Program-made: the position numbers and the translations under genes
Shown: positions 28,901 through 34,853 of the stretch, one piece after another
How the letters are laid out: each line of letters starts with the position of its first letter
Numbering within the stretch: the stretch's first letter is position 1
The notes under the pieces: generated by a model
Databases searched by the model: none
Told to the model about the DNA's origin: nothing
The model's input: the letters and a program-made list of their open reading frames with translations, nothing else
Assembly (NCBI GenBank): GCA_934168275.1
Contig: CAKPNA010000006.1
Location: forward strand, 17,859-81,858
Length of the DNA stretch: 64,000 nt
Origin: an uncultured Bacilli bacterium
GTDB lineage: Bacteria; Bacillota_I; Bacilli_A; RF39; UBA660
Direction of reading: 5' to 3'

Positions 28901-29847
28901 CTAGTTTAACAATAGGAGCTGGTAATATAACATTAACAGCAAATTGGAAAATGAAACGTTCAATACCAGATTTTAGTTATACAGGAAGTTATGAAATTGT
29001 TAATGATAGTAATACTAAAATTGATAATATTAATACATATATTGGTAATTGGAAAATCAGATTTTTGAGTTCTGGTACACTAAAATTTAATGATTTATAT
29101 AATGCTTCTAACGGTATAGATATCTTCATCGTTGGTGGCGGAGGCTCTGGAGCACCAGGAAGCGACTATATTGCGCAAGGTAACCATGGTGGCAGTGGTG
29201 GCGGTGGTGGTGCTGCTTTAACAATAAAAAAATTACCAGTATCAACAGGAATTAGTTATTCAATTATTGTAGGAGATATTGTAGGAGAAGCTACAGCTAA
29301 TTCTTCGTTTGGTACTAGTAGGGAAGCATATTTTACCGCACTTGCTGGTAGTACACCAATAAAGCCATACTATATAAGTAACCAAGAAGGTTGGGCAATT
29401 CCAATTGGTTCTGGTGGAACTGGAAGACTATCCGGACAAACAAACAATTATGGCGCACAAAATGTCATTTCTAAAGTTGGTGGAGCTGGTAATGGTGCTG
29501 ATGGAAATTATGAATTTAATGAAACAGGTAATATACGTTATGGTGCCGGCGGCGGCAATGGTGGTAGCGGTGTTAGTACTGGCCAAGGTGGCTATGGTAC
29601 GCTGGGAATAACAGGTGGGCCAGATGGCGGTGGTACTGGCGGACAAGGTTGTAGCTACGCACAAATAACTGCTTCAAGAAAATATTATATTGTCGATGCT
29701 AAGGATGGCAATGCTGGGACTGAGAACACTGGATCCGGTGGCGGTGGCGGCGGTGGCAGATGCGGTAGCAGTAGCACTAGTCACGGTGAAAGAGGTTTAG
29801 GCGGTAATGGAGCATCAGGTATTGTAATTATTCGAAATGCAAGATAG
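22927..29847 (+). CDS. Giant repeat surface protein with a type IV prepilin signal
   Basis: This 2306-residue protein starts MRKKNGFTLVELLSTIVVLGII, a complete prepilin signal like that of the small pilin before it. Residues about 30-490 include two Ig-like segments with TAPTINV and YVQVIAYDSAGNSS. From about 490 to 2010 it is built of Listeria-Bacteroides (InlB B-type) repeats: one canonical unit, then 14 copies of a 72-residue unit (YNLNGGTKGTNAPTSG ... GWTVSGTG ... ITLTANW), three copies of a unit of roughly 90 residues with a CNDC pair, and two copies of an NANGGTGTM unit. Residues about 2030-2306 are a glycine-rich domain (IFIVGGGGSG ... GIVIIRNAR). It has no sortase motif, so it is probably held in a pilus-like structure or the membrane by the prepilin helix. 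It is likely an adhesin. The ATG has GAAGGTAGG upstream, and a terminator follows. Confidence 0.85.
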   Translation: MRKKNGFTLVELLSTIVVLGIIFSIAIFLVIKNINNAKENMDLITYNNIKSAAKIYTDDTGAYWYTKDNYEYSCVSLGDLIELGYFDEKVIDRNDKISKNSQLKIIRDKDSKVIKETSFSFEKSILPDVNCNYQSNVSISTNYKGNKVKNVDAKIVYSTSNTDYYRYIYLSEFGEDTITTNDVVYSCKEIGNCSNEPVSNLKSGQLYLAKNDVVRLNVKSNGKILAYINYDNENIAESSKIINATFDNTPPIITLKVYKISSYEGNTPKTKGELLTTISGNYSESTWKNYGYWFDISTNEYSTIKWTYNNAGSTNSGNPSNSGANCNTSCSKTLSGDGSRIAIIEAIDEAGNSSKVEINVYIDRTAPTINVIEQRCSNKDNCLGNLIGNKIEKSTNTNVSIEDKNWSYNSFNIKYNASDSMSAVKEIRILQNVSGVYNKLNTTMTSNNIVNNNSNITISEPGQRYVQVIAYDSAGNSSVANIIAYISNIITIEYNSNGGEGAPTAQNKVYSKDIILSSTKPTRTGYTYASWNTKSDGSGTSYQPGSKYTSNESATLYAQWNINTYNITYNLNGGTKGTNAPTSGTYGSTITVSNPSKTGYTFAGWTVSGTGASLTGTNLKIGTGNITLTANWTINTYTISYNLNGGTKGSNAPTSGTYGSTVTVSNPSKTGYTFAGWTVSGSGASLTGTSLTIGTGNITLTANWNINTYTISYNLNGGTKGTNAPTSGTYGSTVTVSNPSKTGYTFAGWTVSGTGASLTGTNLKIGTGNITLTANWTINTYTISYNLNGGTKGTNAPTSGTYGSTVTVSNPSKTGYTFAGWTVSGTGASLTGTNLTIGTGNITLTANWNINYYYLDLNGLLDGSSSGNITGFGTADVYINGKLVCNDCTDYYDKHSYGSSYSISDIKTATGHTYNGIYKGSASGTIGTSNVYVQLNFSTNTYTINYELNGGTKETNAPTSGKYGNTVTVNNPSKTGYTFTGWTVSGTGASLTGTSLTIGAGNITLTANWNINTYTITYELNGGTKGTSAPTSGTYGSTVTVSNPSKTGYTFNGWAVSGTGATMSGTNLKIGPSNVTLTANWSASEYTISYNLNGGTKGTNAPTSGKYGSTVTVSNPSKTGYTFTGWTVSGSGSSLTGTSLTIGTGNITLTANWKANAYTINYNANGGTGTMTSTTATYDSTVSIKTNAFTKTGYSFVSWTTNSNGTDDGYNWTGFNGTWKYTNGQYGISDSKLNLYAIWRINTYTISYNLNGGTKGTNAPTSGAYGSTATVSNPSKTGYTFAGWTVSGTGASLTDTNLKIGAGNIILTANWNINTYTITYELNGGTKGTNAPTSGTYGSTVIVSNPSKTGYTFAGWTVSGTGATLTGTSLTIGTGNITLTANWNINYYYLDLNGLLDGSSSGNITGFGTADVYINGKLVCNDCTDYYDKHPYGSSYSISNIKTATGRTYNGIYSGSASGTIGTSTVYVQLSFSTNTYTINYELNGGTKGTNAPTSGKCGSTVTVSNPSKTGYTFTGWTVSGSGSSLTGTSLTIGAGNITLTANWKANTYTINYNANGGTGTMTSTTATYDSTVSIKTNAFTKTGYSFVSWTTNSNGTDDGYNWTGFNGTWKYTNGQYGISDSKLNLYAIWRINAYTISYNLNGGTKGTNAPTSGTYGSTVTVSNPSKTGYTFAGWTVSGTGASLTGTNLKIGAGNITLTANWTINTYTISYNLNGGTKGTNAPTSGTYGSTVTVSNPSKTGYTFAGWTVSGTGASLTGTNLKIGAGNITLTANWTINTYTISYNLNGGTKGTNAPTSGTYGSTVIVSNPSKTGYTFTGWTVSGTGAALTGTNLKIGTGNITLTANWNINYYYLDLNGLLDGSSSGNITGFGTADVYINGKLVCNDCTDYYDKHPYGSSYSISNIKTATGHTYNGIYSGSASGTIGTSNVYVQLSFSTNTYTITYELNGGTKGANAPTSGKYGSTVTVSNPSRNNYTFTGWTVSGTGSSLSGTSLTIGAGNITLTANWKMKRSIPDFSYTGSYEIVNDSNTKIDNINTYIGNWKIRFLSSGTLKFNDLYNASNGIDIFIVGGGGSGAPGSDYIAQGNHGGSGGGGGAALTIKKLPVSTGISYSIIVGDIVGEATANSSFGTSREAYFTALAGSTPIKPYYISNQEGWAIPIGSGGTGRLSGQTNNYGAQNVISKVGGAGNGADGNYEFNETGNIRYGAGGGNGGSGVSTGQGGYGTLGITGGPDGGGTGGQGCSYAQITASRKYYIVDAKDGNAGTENTGSGGGGGGGRCGSSSTSHGERGLGGNGASGIVIIRNAR
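24628..28950 (+). repeat. Array of near-identical 216-bp coding repeats
   Basis: The array follows the order A4-B-A3-C-A2-B-A1-C-A3-B-A1, where A is the 216-bp unit, B (starting about 25480, 27085 and 28470) a unit of about 270 bp, and C (about 26400 and 27575) a unit of about 245 bp. Copies differ by few bases. Blocks such as C plus flanking A are repeated as a whole, so the array has grown by segmental duplication and should change length by recombination. Confidence 0.9.
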
Positions 29848-29860
29848 AATATATGTAAAA

Positions 29861-29898
29861 AACTTGGTAAAATATTAAAAATATATTTACCAAGTTTA
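29861..29898 (+). terminator. Terminator after the giant surface gene
   Basis: ACTTGGTAAA pairs with TTTACCAAGT across an A/T loop. Confidence 0.7.
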
Positions 29899-29978
29899 TA
29901 TTATTCACACATAACTTACTAAAAAAAACTAATAGTACAAAAAGAAAATATAGTATCACAAAGAAAGAAGGTTATATA

Positions 29979-30887
29979 ATGGAATTAATAATAGGCTCTC
30001 ATGTTTCATTTAAAAGTAATAATCAATTACTAGGAAGTGTTCAAGAGGCTTTATCATATGGTGCTAACACATTTATGTTCTATACCGGAGCACCCCAAAA
30101 TACTAAAAGAGGAGCTATTAACGACGGCTATACTCTTGAAGGTTTAAAACTAATGAAAGAAAATAATATTAAATTAGAAAACATTGTTGTTCATGCTCCC
30201 TATATTGTAAATCTATGTAATCCTAAAAACTATGATTTCTCTGTAGGATTCTTAATAAATGAATTAGAAAGATGTCAAAGTATAGGTATAAAAAATGTCG
30301 TTTTACATCCCGGATCAGCTCTAGATTTACCACGTGGAGAAGCCATTCAAAATATTATTCAAGGCTTAAATCAAGTGTTATCTATTCCGGATAATGATGT
30401 ATGTATTTGTCTAGAAACAATGGCGGGTAAAGGTAGTGAAGTAGGAGTATCTACTGCTGAAATAAAAACTATTATTAATGGTATAAAATATCCTAATAGA
30501 ATAGGAGTATGTTTAGATACCTGTCATTTAAATGATGCCGGCTATGATATTAGTAATTTTGATGCATACCTAGATGAATTCGATAAAGAAATAGGCCTTG
30601 ATAAAATAAAAGTAGTTCACGTAAACGATAGTAAAAACGCCAAATCATCTCATAAAGACCGTCATGAAAATATTGGGCTAGGCACTATTGGTTTTGATAA
30701 TTTAATTAATGTTATCTATAATAAAAGATTAGAAAATATTCCTAAAATATTAGAAACTCCATATCTTACAATGACTGATGACAGCAAAGAAAAAATATAT
30801 CCTCCATACAAACAAGAAATAGATATGATAAGAAAGAAAGAGTTTAATCCTAATCTAATTGAAGACATTAGATCTTATTACAAATAA
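29979..30887 (+). CDS. nfo: Endonuclease IV
   Basis: This AP endonuclease cleaves 5' of abasic sites in base excision repair. The 302-residue protein is a TIM barrel with the conserved metal-binding stretches HAPYIVNL, VLHPGSALD, CLETMAGKGSEVG, CLDTCHLNDAGYD and VVHVNDSKN...SHKDRHENIGLGTIG. Nothing is missing. It has GAAAGAAGG before the ATG and shares a bidirectional terminator with the HTH gene. In B. subtilis nfo (yqfS) is next to yqfT, a DUF2624 gene; a similar small gene lies close by at 31602 on the other strand. Confidence 0.96.
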   Translation: MELIIGSHVSFKSNNQLLGSVQEALSYGANTFMFYTGAPQNTKRGAINDGYTLEGLKLMKENNIKLENIVVHAPYIVNLCNPKNYDFSVGFLINELERCQSIGIKNVVLHPGSALDLPRGEAIQNIIQGLNQVLSIPDNDVCICLETMAGKGSEVGVSTAEIKTIINGIKYPNRIGVCLDTCHLNDAGYDISNFDAYLDEFDKEIGLDKIKVVHVNDSKNAKSSHKDRHENIGLGTIGFDNLINVIYNKRLENIPKILETPYLTMTDDSKEKIYPPYKQEIDMIRKKEFNPNLIEDIRSYYK

Positions 30888-30888
30888 A

Positions 30889-30921
30889 ATACCTCACTAA
30901 TTAAAGTGAAGTATTTTTTTC
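30889..30921. terminator. Bidirectional terminator between nfo and the HTH gene
   Basis: AAATAC-TCACT and AGTGA-GTATTT form a stem with A and T runs on either side, between two convergent genes. Confidence 0.8.
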
Positions 30922-31560
30922 TTATTCACAGTCACATCTATTCATTTGTGCCATTCCAATTTTATCAGTAGCCTCAACATTAAGCACTTCGGAATTACTA
31001 AATATTACCTCAGGACTATCATTAACATATTTTTTATTTATCTTAAAAGTAAATTCATAATTTTTATCTTTCTCTAGGATTCCCGAAATAGATCTTGGCA
31101 ATTTAATTGTATAAACACCTTCAGTTTGATATTGACTAAATGTTACATATAAGTAATTTTCATCATTACTTGCATATATATCATTAATGTGATATGTTTT
31201 AATTAAAGTACAATCATATTTATCAGGTAATTTATTATTTTCCTTTTTATTATTTAGTAGTAGGTAAATTGTTCCTACTAATAATATAATACTTAATACA
31301 ATAACAATTATTATAGGCTTAATCTTCTTTGAAACATTATTTTCTTTATTATTACATTTGCCTTCTAACAATTCATCAGTAGAAACTCCTAAAGCCTCAC
31401 TAAGCTTTTTTATCGTTCCAACATCCGGTATCGCATTACCACATTCCCACTTCGACACTGCCTTCATACTAACACCAACTATATCTCCTAATTGTTGTTG
31501 GGTAAGACCTTTTTCTTTGCGTTTGTTTCTAATAAATTCCCCAAACTTATCACTATTCAT
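30922..31560 (-). CDS. HTH-type regulator with a membrane anchor
   Basis: This 212-residue protein has an N-terminal Cro/C1-type helix-turn-helix (about residues 6-66: FIRNKRKEKGLTQQQLGDIVGVSMKAVSKWE), a basic linker, one membrane helix (about 80-102) and an external C-terminal domain of about 105 residues ending in a cysteine pair (NRCDCE). Such one-component membrane regulators could sense an external signal. The start on the minus strand has GGTGATGG upstream. A second protein of the same plan, with a different outer domain, is at 55755. The target genes are unknown. Confidence 0.8.
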   Translation of the reverse strand: MNSDKFGEFIRNKRKEKGLTQQQLGDIVGVSMKAVSKWECGNAIPDVGTIKKLSEALGVSTDELLEGKCNNKENNVSKKIKPIIIVIVLSIILLVGTIYLLLNNKKENNKLPDKYDCTLIKTYHINDIYASNDENYLYVTFSQYQTEGVYTIKLPRSISGILEKDKNYEFTFKINKKYVNDSPEVIFSNSEVLNVEATDKIGMAQMNRCDCE

Positions 31561-31601
31561 AGTCCATCACCTATATTAATAATACCATAATTATTTATAT
31601 A

Positions 31602-31850
31602 TTAAAACATATTTCTATATTTATAATACATATCTTTAATATAATTATAAGCCTTACTATTTAACTTTTCTCTAGCTTCTTCTAAAACAGATTCATCTTT
31701 ATTAATAATTTTATTATACTCATGTTTAATATAATGATATATAGTTTCAACCTCATCACTATCTAAACTAATACCCTGTTTATTAGCAAAGTTAATAATA
31801 TCATTTCTATTTAACTTCTTTATATATTCCATTATTATATATCTATTCAT
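31602..31850 (-). CDS. Small DUF2624-like protein
   Basis: This 82-residue helical protein (MEYIKKLNRNDIINFANKQGISLDSDEVETIYHYI and so on) fits the shape of the DUF2624 family (B. subtilis YqfT), including the LxxNDIINFANKQGI helix. The neighbourhood of nfo supports it, although the strand differs. It has AAGGAGAT six bases before the ATG. Function is unknown. Confidence 0.6.
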   Translation of the reverse strand: MNRYIIMEYIKKLNRNDIINFANKQGISLDSDEVETIYHYIKHEYNKIINKDESVLEEAREKLNSKAYNYIKDMYYKYRNMF

Positions 31851-31953
31851 TTATTATCTCCTTACCATATTATATTAATAAAATATCTAATGTATACTAA
31901 AATAAAGTATATTATTTAAATAACATCATATATATTAATGAAAGGATGATCAT

Positions 31954-32742
31954 ATGAAAAAAATAATACCATTTGAAAAAGAACTATTATTTAAAACTAG
32001 TGTTAATGAAATAACTGCTATATCACTAGAACATAATCTAGATTTAAGTAATGAGGATACCATTAGTGGTAATTTTATAATAACAGGGGAATATAAAATT
32101 ACTGAAGCTTCTATTCAAAAAGAATCATTTTCTTTTGAATTACCATTTGATATTGCTTTAGGGACAAGGTTGAATACTAAAGAGTGTGTTATTGATATAG
32201 ATGATTTTAATTATAAATTAAAAGATAGTAATACTTTATATGTAAAGATAGATTTATATATCGAAGGTGAAGAAGAACCTATTCCTGAAAGAGAGGAACC
32301 TGAAGAAGAAACTCCACTAGAACTACCTGATAGAGAAGCTCAATCTCCTGAAGAACCTGAAGAAGTTAAAGAAGAAGTGGACCAACTAGAAGAACCACGA
32401 ACAGTCAATATTGTTAAAGACTTACCAAAGATGGCTAGTGAAGTTAACATTATGTCTAATAAAGCTGATATAACACCTGAAGATACTACCGTTAACAATA
32501 ACGTAAACACTAATACTAATATAAATACTGACAAAGAAGAAAACACTAATACCTTATCATCAATATTTAATGATTTAAGTGATAATGAAACATATGCCAC
32601 ATATCGCGTATATATTGTTAAAGAAGATGATACTGTTGATAAAATAATTGAAAAATATGGTGTAGATAAAGATAAACTAGAATTATATAATAACTTAAGC
32701 GAAATAAAACCTGGTGATAAACTTATCATACCATCTATGTAA
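31954..32742 (+). CDS. SpoVID-like spore coat morphogenetic protein with LysM
   Basis: In B. subtilis SpoVID is needed for coat proteins to encase the spore. This 262-residue protein has the same arrangement at about half the length: an N-terminal beta-rich domain with SFELPFDIALGTRL and DFNYKLKDSNTLYVKIDLYIEG, a low-complexity acidic E/P-rich middle (about 110-200), and a C-terminal LysM domain (YRVYIVKEDDTVDKIIEKYGV ... LKPGDKLIIP-like end). The next gene is ysxE-like, as in B. subtilis. The stop codon overlaps the start of that gene (TAATG). Confidence 0.72.
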   Translation: MKKIIPFEKELLFKTSVNEITAISLEHNLDLSNEDTISGNFIITGEYKITEASIQKESFSFELPFDIALGTRLNTKECVIDIDDFNYKLKDSNTLYVKIDLYIEGEEEPIPEREEPEEETPLELPDREAQSPEEPEEVKEEVDQLEEPRTVNIVKDLPKMASEVNIMSNKADITPEDTTVNNNVNTNTNINTDKEENTNTLSSIFNDLSDNETYATYRVYIVKEDDTVDKIIEKYGVDKDKLELYNNLSEIKPGDKLIIPSM

Positions 32743-33650
32743 TGAACAAAATATATCAAATTATTAAAGATAAACCTAAAAAAATAACTATTAAAAATAG
32801 TGTTGAAATTATTAATACCTCTAATAATACTTATGTTATAAAGAAAAAAACTAATAAAAATTTAGACTATATATATGATTACTTAATATCACGTAGTTTT
32901 GATTACTTTCCTAAAAGATTAATTAAAGATAATGAATATGATATCTATGAATATGTCGAAGGTGTTAAAATACCCAATGAACAAAAAATATTAGATCTTG
33001 TTAACTTACTTACTTTATTACATAATAAAACTACCTTCTATAAAGAGATAGATATTGATATATATAAAAATATCTATGAAGATGTTATTGGTAGAATAGA
33101 GTATTTAAATAATTATTATAATAATCTAATGGATACTATTGAAAGTACTATATATATGTCACCATCTGAATATCTAATTGCCCGCAATATATCGTTAATA
33201 TATAACTCTCTTAACTATTCTCGGTATCAAATAGATAGATGGTATAATTTAATTAAAGATAAAAGAAAAATAAGACTAGTTAATATTCATAATAATTTGA
33301 ATATTGACCACTATATCAAAAAAGATAAACCATACTTTATCAGTTGGGATAAATCAAAAATTGACATGCCCATCTATGATATTTTAAATTTATATAAAAA
33401 TCACTATCTAGATTTTGAATTTATGGATATTTTAAAATTTTATGAATCTAAATATCCACTCCTACCAGAAGAAAGATTATTATTATTTGTTTTAATGGCC
33501 TTACCTGATGAAATAGATATGACTAAGCCAGAATATAATACCTGTATTAAGGTTAGAAAACTATTAGACTATTTAGCTAAAACTGAATACTTAACAACCG
33601 AATATAGTAAAGAAACCAAGACAGATGAACCCAACAAATTCAAAGAGTAG
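32742..33650 (+). CDS. CotS/YsxE-like spore coat kinase-fold protein
   Basis: This 302-residue protein resembles the CotS family (including YsxE), kinase-fold proteins of the spore coat. The N-terminal lobe contains YVIKKKTNKNLDYIYDYL and DIYEYVEGVKIP. The C-terminal lobe has the degenerate catalytic segment LVNIHNNLNIDHYI and YFISWDKSKIDMPIYDI, where HNN and WDKS replace the usual HGD and DFD residues, so activity is doubtful. It is translationally coupled to the spoVID-like gene; spoVID-ysxE are neighbours in B. subtilis. Confidence 0.68.
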   Translation: MNKIYQIIKDKPKKITIKNSVEIINTSNNTYVIKKKTNKNLDYIYDYLISRSFDYFPKRLIKDNEYDIYEYVEGVKIPNEQKILDLVNLLTLLHNKTTFYKEIDIDIYKNIYEDVIGRIEYLNNYYNNLMDTIESTIYMSPSEYLIARNISLIYNSLNYSRYQIDRWYNLIKDKRKIRLVNIHNNLNIDHYIKKDKPYFISWDKSKIDMPIYDILNLYKNHYLDFEFMDILKFYESKYPLLPEERLLLFVLMALPDEIDMTKPEYNTCIKVRKLLDYLAKTEYLTTEYSKETKTDEPNKFKE

Positions 33651-33794
33651 TATTACGACATTAATAAAACAAGGTACAAACAAAGTAATTAATAATTGAT
33701 AGAAGATAATTACTATTAAAGCCATACATAATAATAAACAAAGTAATTTAAAACCAGCCCAAAATCTTAAAAGATTAACAAAATTATTAAACAT
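33591..33794 (-). CDS. Possible small hydrophobic protein
   Basis: A minus-strand frame of 67 residues starting MFNNFVNLLRFWAGFKLLC has ATAGGTG about seven bases before the ATG and contains two likely membrane helices. Its 3' end overlaps the end of the ysxE-like gene by 60 bases on the other strand. If it is not real, 33651-33848 holds nothing else that I can see. Confidence 0.35.
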   Translation of the reverse strand: MFNNFVNLLRFWAGFKLLCLLLCMALIVIIFYQLLITLFVPCFINVVILLFEFVGFICLGFFTIFGC

Positions 33795-33848
33795 ATATTT
33801 CACCTATAATATTGTATGCTAATTACTAAAATAGGTGTTACTAAACAA

Positions 33849-33880
33849 TGAACCTCATTTTACACCAAAAATGAGGTTTT
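33849..33880. terminator. Terminator before the YtrA-controlled operon
   Basis: AACCTCATTTT pairs with AAAATGAGGTT across a six-base loop, with T residues after it. Confidence 0.8.
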
Positions 33881-33883
33881 ATA

Positions 33884-33939
33884 TTGACATATTTCTATAA
33901 TTAGTAATATAATGATAGTGTACTAATTGTAATAGTACA
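33884..33939 (+). promoter_or_regulatory. Promoter with a YtrA-type operator
   Basis: TTGACA (33884-33889) and TATAAT (33908-33913) are 18 bases apart. Directly after them is the perfect inverted repeat TGTACTA-N7-TAGTACA (33919-33939), which covers the expected start of transcription. GntR regulators of the YtrA group use dyads of this kind, and one is encoded as the third gene of this operon, so negative autoregulation is likely. Confidence 0.8.
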
Positions 33940-33956
33940 ATTGAAGAGGAGGAAAC

Positions 33957-34853
33957 ATGATTAAAATTGAAAATTTATCAAAGAAATATGATAAAGAGAA
34001 TGTTTTAGAAAACCTTAACTGTACCATTAAAGATGGCTGTATATATGGCTTAGTAGGAGCGAATGGTAGTGGTAAATCAACATTATTAAGATTAATTAAT
34101 GGCATATTTACCCCAGATAAAGGTATTATTTGTGTTGATGGAGAAGACGTTATCGATAATGCTGAAATAAAACAGGACATGGTATTTGTTCCGGATGATT
34201 TATTCTTTTATCCATCATATACCTTACTAGATATGGCTAAATTTTATCAAGCTATGTATAAGAAATTTGATATGGAATACTTAAAAGAATTAGCAAGTAT
34301 TTTAAAACTAGATATGCATGCTAAAATTAACACATTCTCTAAAGGAATGAAAAGACAGTGCGCCCTAATATGTGCTATCAGTACCAATGCTAAATATATG
34401 TTCTTTGACGAAACATTTGATGGCTTGGATCCTATTATCAGATCACTAGTTAAAAAAATATTAGCTAAAAAGATGGAAGAAAATAATACAACTATTGTCA
34501 TGACTAGTCATAACTTACGTGAACTAGAAGATATCTGTGATAATTTAGGGCTATTATACAAAGGGGGTATCTTATTTGAAAGCGATACTGATAAATTAAA
34601 AACAACAATGTTTAAAGTCCAAATATCATTTAAAGAAGATTTTTCTAAAGACAAATTTAAATCTCTAGATATTCTTAACTTTAAAAAAAGTGGCAGTGTG
34701 GCAACCTTAATTATTAATGATAAGAAAGGTAATAGTAAGAAAATATTAGAAAAAATGAATCCACTAATACTTGATTATTTACCACTTACTCTAGAAGAAA
34801 TATTTATCTATGAAATGGAGGCATTAGGTTATGAGTTTAAAGAAATTATTTAA
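33957..34853 (+). CDS. ABC transporter ATP-binding protein (YtrB-like)
   Basis: This 298-residue ATPase has Walker A GANGSGKST (about 37-45), signature FSKGMKRQC, a Walker B that reads MFFDETFDGLDP with threonine where proline is usual, and an H-loop in MTSHNLREL. A C-terminal tail of about 80 residues follows. It resembles YtrB-type ATPases, whose operons in Bacillus respond to cell-wall antibiotics. The start follows GAGGAGG. It overlaps the membrane-protein gene by 23 bases and belongs to an operon with the GntR regulator. Confidence 0.9.
   Translation: MIKIENLSKKYDKENVLENLNCTIKDGCIYGLVGANGSGKSTLLRLINGIFTPDKGIICVDGEDVIDNAEIKQDMVFVPDDLFFYPSYTLLDMAKFYQAMYKKFDMEYLKELASILKLDMHAKINTFSKGMKRQCALICAISTNAKYMFFDETFDGLDPIIRSLVKKILAKKMEENNTTIVMTSHNLRELEDICDNLGLLYKGGILFESDTDKLKTTMFKVQISFKEDFSKDKFKSLDILNFKKSGSVATLIINDKKGNSKKILEKMNPLILDYLPLTLEEIFIYEMEALGYEFKEII

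Noticed and set aside
24628..28950. Regular repeats that might be a CRISPR array or non-coding satellite
   Set aside because: The units are 216 bp or longer, lie in a single long reading frame and encode InlB-type protein repeats; there are no short direct repeats with unique spacers.
29405..29664. Alternative frames across the glycine-rich end of the giant surface gene
   Set aside because: They arise from GGN-rich repeats read in other phases and have no start signals.
32340..32759. Open frame of 139 codons on the minus strand
   Set aside because: It is the reverse of the acidic low-complexity part of the SpoVID-like gene, has no ribosome site and gives an S/L-rich nonsense product.
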